Position numbers and translations under genes: made by a program
The notes under the pieces: model-generated
What the model was told of the DNA's origin: nothing
Database searches by the model: none
What the model saw: only the letters and a program-made list of their open reading frames with translations
Source of the DNA: Collinsella sp.
GTDB lineage: Bacteria > Actinomycetota > Coriobacteriia > Coriobacteriales > Coriobacteriaceae
DNA: 6,231 nt
Direction of reading: 5' to 3'
Assembly (NCBI GenBank): GCA_022728415.1
Contig: JAIJJM010000135.1
Location: forward strand, 1 to 6,231
Part shown: piece after piece, positions 5,362-6,231 of the stretch
Position numbering within the stretch: position 1 is the stretch's first letter
Layout of the letters: each line of letters opens with the position of its first letter

Positions 5362-6231
5362 TTACTTAAGCTCGGGCCAGAAGTCCTTGTTGGCCTCGAT
5401 CATCTCGTCGAGGACCTCCTTGGCGACCTTCATCGAAGGCACGGTCTTGTTGAGCGTAAAGGCCTTGAGCGCCTTCTCGTACGAACCCTCGATCGTAGCC
5501 TCGACCACAAGCTTTTCGGAGTTCAGCTGCTGCATCATGAGGCCCTGCTGGAACAGCGGGATGTTGTCGCGGCTGATGACCTCGGGGCCGTTCTTGCCAA
5601 TGTAGGCAGGCAGCTCGACCATAGCGTCGTAGGGCATGTTGGGGATGGCGCCCTTGTTCTCGCAAATGACCAGGAAGCGCTGCTTGGTGTCGTTCTTCAG
5701 AGCGATGGCTAGGTCGGCAATCCAGTCGCCGTGGCTGCCCGCGTAGAACGTGCTCTCGTCGATCTCGCCCGTCTTCTCGTAGTGGTCGATACCCTCGAAG
5801 AGGTTCTTCTCGCGCGTCTCCTCGACCTCGTTTGCACGGGTGCGCTCGGGGTTGGAATGCTCGACGAACTCCTTCTGCTGCAGATAGTAGTTCAAATACG
5901 TGTTGGGCAGGTACTCCGGGAAACACTCCATGATCTCGTACTCGCCCTTCCAGACGTAGTACCAGCTGCCCTTGGTGTGGCGGTTCTGCTCGGGGTGCTC
6001 GTCGGTGGCCTCCTCGGGCTTCTTGGACATCAGCGAGCTCATGCCCTTGAGGTACGAATCGGGCAGCAGAATCTCGTGCTCCTTGATGTACTCGCGCAGC
6101 TGCGGGAGTACCTCCTCGCCCTTGTGACGGATCGAGGTGAACCAACCAAAGTGGTTGAGGCCAAAGTAATCGTACTCAACATCCTTCTTGTCGATATCGA
6201 GCGCGGCACAGACCACATCGATGATCGCGAT
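5362..6231 (-). CDS. GH4 6-phospho-alpha-glucosidase, N-terminus outside window
   Basis: Glycoside hydrolase family 4 enzyme of the GlvA/MalH/AglB type. It hydrolyses 6-phospho-alpha-glucosides such as maltose 6-phosphate, made by PTS uptake, using NAD+, a divalent metal and a redox-type mechanism in the cytoplasm. The 289 visible residues align with GlvA as I remember it: DYFGLNHFGW (visible residues 21-30, with metal-binding His27), PNTYLNYY, NPERTRANEVEETRE, ENKGAIPN, NGPEVISRDNIP and the C-terminal EANKDFWPEL. The family is about 440 residues, so some 150 N-terminal residues are missing, including the NAD-binding glycine motif. The metal-binding Cys of the CDMP motif should lie only a few codons beyond the edge. 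The frame is open to base 6231, so the GTG at 6216 is not the start. The stop is TAA (5364-5362). No PTS gene is in view. A 6-phospho-beta-glucosidase is less likely given the closeness to GlvA. Confidence 0.92.
   Translation of the reverse strand: MAIIDVVCAALDIDKKDVEYDYFGLNHFGWFTSIRHKGEEVLPQLREYIKEHEILLPDSYLKGMSSLMSKKPEEATDEHPEQNRHTKGSWYYVWKGEYEIMECFPEYLPNTYLNYYLQQKEFVEHSNPERTRANEVEETREKNLFEGIDHYEKTGEIDESTFYAGSHGDWIADLAIALKNDTKQRFLVICENKGAIPNMPYDAMVELPAYIGKNGPEVISRDNIPLFQQGLMMQQLNSEKLVVEATIEGSYEKALKAFTLNKTVPSMKVAKEVLDEMIEANKDFWPELK

Noticed and set aside
1..6231. CRISPR arrays, tRNA or rRNA genes, insertion sequences, defence or toxin systems
   Set aside because: No direct repeats with spacers, cloverleaf-like sequence, transposase-like protein or terminal repeats were found on either strand; the CPBP protease alone does not indicate a bacteriocin locus.

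Overview
This 6.2 kb window is an ordinary stretch of bacterial chromosome of high GC content. It holds five protein genes and no RNA genes, mobile elements or CRISPR arrays that I can see. Strong GGAGG-type ribosome sites, a GTG start, GGGACGG-containing intergenic palindromes and the gene mix (FucO, DUF1275, YgiQ, CPBP protease, GH4 phospho-glucosidase) suggest a gut actinobacterium of the Coriobacteriia, perhaps Collinsella. That placement is inference from style and is not proven by a marker gene.

Layout, left to right. (1) Positions 1-977, minus strand: fucO, an iron-dependent lactaldehyde reductase, cut at its C-terminus by the window edge. (2) Positions 978-1100: the fucO promoter region, with a LacI-family-type palindrome next to a -10-like hexamer and a weaker related site 45 bp away. 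(3) Positions 1101-1135: a clear intrinsic terminator closing the next minus-strand gene. (4) Positions 1142-1858, minus: a DUF1275 (YoaK-type) membrane protein. (5) Positions 1859-2125: a divergent intergenic region with a GC-rich hairpin and a perfect 12-bp inverted repeat. (6) Positions 2126-4261, plus: a YgiQ-family radical SAM protein with basic low-complexity tails at both ends. (7) Positions 4258-5169, minus: a CPBP-family membrane protease whose stop codon overlaps the ygiQ stop inside one CTAG palindrome. (8) Positions 5170-5361: an intergenic region with two hairpins side by side. (9) Positions 5362-6231, minus: the C-terminal two thirds of a GH4 6-phospho-alpha-glucosidase, entering from beyond the right edge.

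The genes do not form one pathway. FucO disposes of lactaldehyde from fucose or rhamnose fermentation, and the GH4 enzyme splits phosphorylated alpha-glucosides brought in by a PTS. Both fit a saccharolytic gut fermenter but lie in separate transcription units. DUF1275, YgiQ and CPBP are single-gene units of poorly known role. I found no convincing new system. The best leads are the fucO operator, the two 12-11-12 palindromes, the shared-stop convergent pair and the tailed YgiQ.
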